A DNA stretch of 64,000 nucleotides from Eremophila alpestris peregrina (Eukaryota > Chordata > Aves > Passeriformes > Alaudidae): NCBI GenBank assembly GCA_009792885.1, contig WMCF01000110.1:987228-1051227 (forward strand). Reading direction: 5' to 3'. Position 1 is the stretch's first letter, and each line of letters opens with the position of its first letter. A program made the position numbers and the translations under genes. The notes under the pieces are model-generated. The model was not told the origin of the DNA. It was given only the letters and a program-made list of their open reading frames with translations, and searched no databases. Below are positions 62,863 to 64,000 of the stretch, piece after piece.

Positions 62863-63786
62863 GAAAACAAATAAGCTAACAGTCAGGAAAGACCATGTAT
62901 AAAGGTAGCATGTACCCCTAATGTATTGCTTAGAGCCATACAAATTCTTTAGATCTCTCCTAAATCTAGACAAACTTAGATACTAAATAAAATCAGGCTA
63001 GAGCAGGTGTCATCTAGAGTGGACACAGATTCTCTGAAGTTAGAAGTAAAATGAGGAATTCTTTCTATATGGACAGAGACTGGCCATTACAACATATGCA
63101 GGGCTGAGTTGGCAAAAGAGGTAGATGTTGGAAACCTCAAAGTCTTGCAATCTTATCATACCATAGATTTCACAGGAGCCATCTGGGATCTTATATGCCC
63201 CTAAAGGATGCATAAAGCAGACTTCAAAAATAAGAAAAGTAGCCCATCATTCTTAGTTGAAAACCATCTTACATCTTTGTAGAGAGGTGCTGAGTAAGAA
63301 CTACAGAGTAACTTTGTCTGAAAGAGGGTCTGAAGTATAATTGTGGGTCATAGTTTTGATCATTGTTCATCACTGCCATTGATCTCCAACTCCAAGTTAA
63401 CTTCCTCTTCTCCATTAAAAATAGTATAAAAGGAAGCTATGGTACAGTCTTCCCTCAACTCCATGAATTAAAAAAAACCCTCCTATAAAAAAATCCTCAA
63501 TAAATATCATGTAATACAAAGTTAGTGGATATTTGGATGAAAGCCTTTTTCAGGTTATTCTCTCTGACCCCTTTGATATTAAAAAACATAGCTATAAATG
63601 GGGGGAAGAACTTGAATACAGGCTTTTAAAGTGAATGCCCCAATATTTTTGAGCTTTTCATCTAGTTTGATACACGTTTTAAAACTGAGCTTCAATTAAC
63701 TCCAAAACCACAAGCCTATCCATCATCTCAGTTTTTGTTGGGTTCCTTTTTATTTTAGTATACTAGAGCTTTTTAAATTTAAATAG
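62862..63786. other. Gene-free AT-rich stretch
   Basis: Nothing recognisable: AT-rich unique-looking DNA. Confidence 0.6.
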
Positions 63787-63890
63787 CTTTTTTCTTTTTC
63801 CTTTGTTTTTTTCCTCTTTTTGGTTTTGTTTTGGTTTAGTTTGGTTGTTTGTTTGTGTTTTTGTTGTTGTTTTGTTTTGTTTTTGTTTTT
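63787..63890 (-). repeat. T/G-rich low-complexity tract with one A
   Basis: A T-rich tract with C at first, then TTTG, TTTTG and TTG units. Only one A (about 63838) occurs in 104 bp. The A/C-rich strand is the minus strand. It mirrors the tracts at 31.8 and 59.2 kb. Confidence 0.85.
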
Positions 63891-64000
63891 CAATCTAAAA
63901 ACGTACTGTGCTTTGAAGACCCTTGGAGCTATACAGACTAAATAAACCTTTCAATGACTTTTTAAGAATTGTTTTGCATTTCTATATCCTGGCTGTAATT
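63891..64000. other. Window edge, nothing recognised
   Basis: About 110 bp of AT-rich sequence after the T/G tract with no identifiable feature. Confidence 0.6.

Noticed and set aside
1..64000. tRNA, rRNA, snRNA or known microRNA genes
   Set aside because: I looked by eye for B-box-like GGTTCRA motifs, U6-like starts and well-known microRNA seeds and found none. Weakly conserved small RNAs would be missed.

Overview
This window looks like gene-free DNA from a bird nuclear genome. I found no protein-coding exon, tRNA, rRNA or recognisable small RNA that I can support. The avian call rests on four fragments of CR1 (chicken repeat 1) LINE sequence, including the diagnostic 3' end with its degenerate ATTCTATG-type tail. 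It also rests on two solo retroviral LTRs with intact target-site duplications. One of these resembles an ERVL-type LTR that I recall from songbird genomes, so a passerine is likely but not proven. The background is AT-rich and CpG-poor, as in a gene desert or a very long intron on a macrochromosome. Nothing in it is prokaryotic.

Layout: 1-8674 is unique-looking AT-rich DNA. 8675-9465 is a minus-strand solo LTR of 781 bp flanked by ACATA. 9466-19485 is unique-looking. 19486-19678 is a plus-strand CR1 3' end. 23532-23751 is a degenerate minisatellite of about five 44-bp units. 28452-28513 is a 31-bp tandem duplication, followed by a pure run of 62 A at 28634-28695. 29398-29553 is a minus-strand CR1 fragment. 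31786-31970 is a 185-bp A/C tract with no T at all. 42695-42728 is a perfect hairpin. 48368-48710 is an old minus-strand CR1. 52763-53415 is a plus-strand solo LTR of 641 bp flanked by ATCTAC, with a readable promoter and polyadenylation signal. 56717-56743 is a second perfect hairpin. 57515-57940 is a longer plus-strand CR1 that keeps a relic of the reverse-transcriptase ORF end. 59131-59340, 60426-60545 and 63787-63890 are strand-asymmetric A/C or T/G tracts, and 62814-62861 is an (AAT)16 microsatellite.

There is no gene network to describe. What acts here is mobile-element history: older CR1 fragments, then younger LTR insertions that brought in the most obvious GC- and CpG-rich patches and the only convincing promoter. 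The long open frames (up to 189 codons) have no recognisable domain and are within what chance allows in 64 kb. No previously undescribed system could be demonstrated. The items most worth checking are the LTR promoter, the 44-bp minisatellite, the T-free tract and the two perfect hairpins. All family calls were made by eye from memory of consensus sequences, without any database search.
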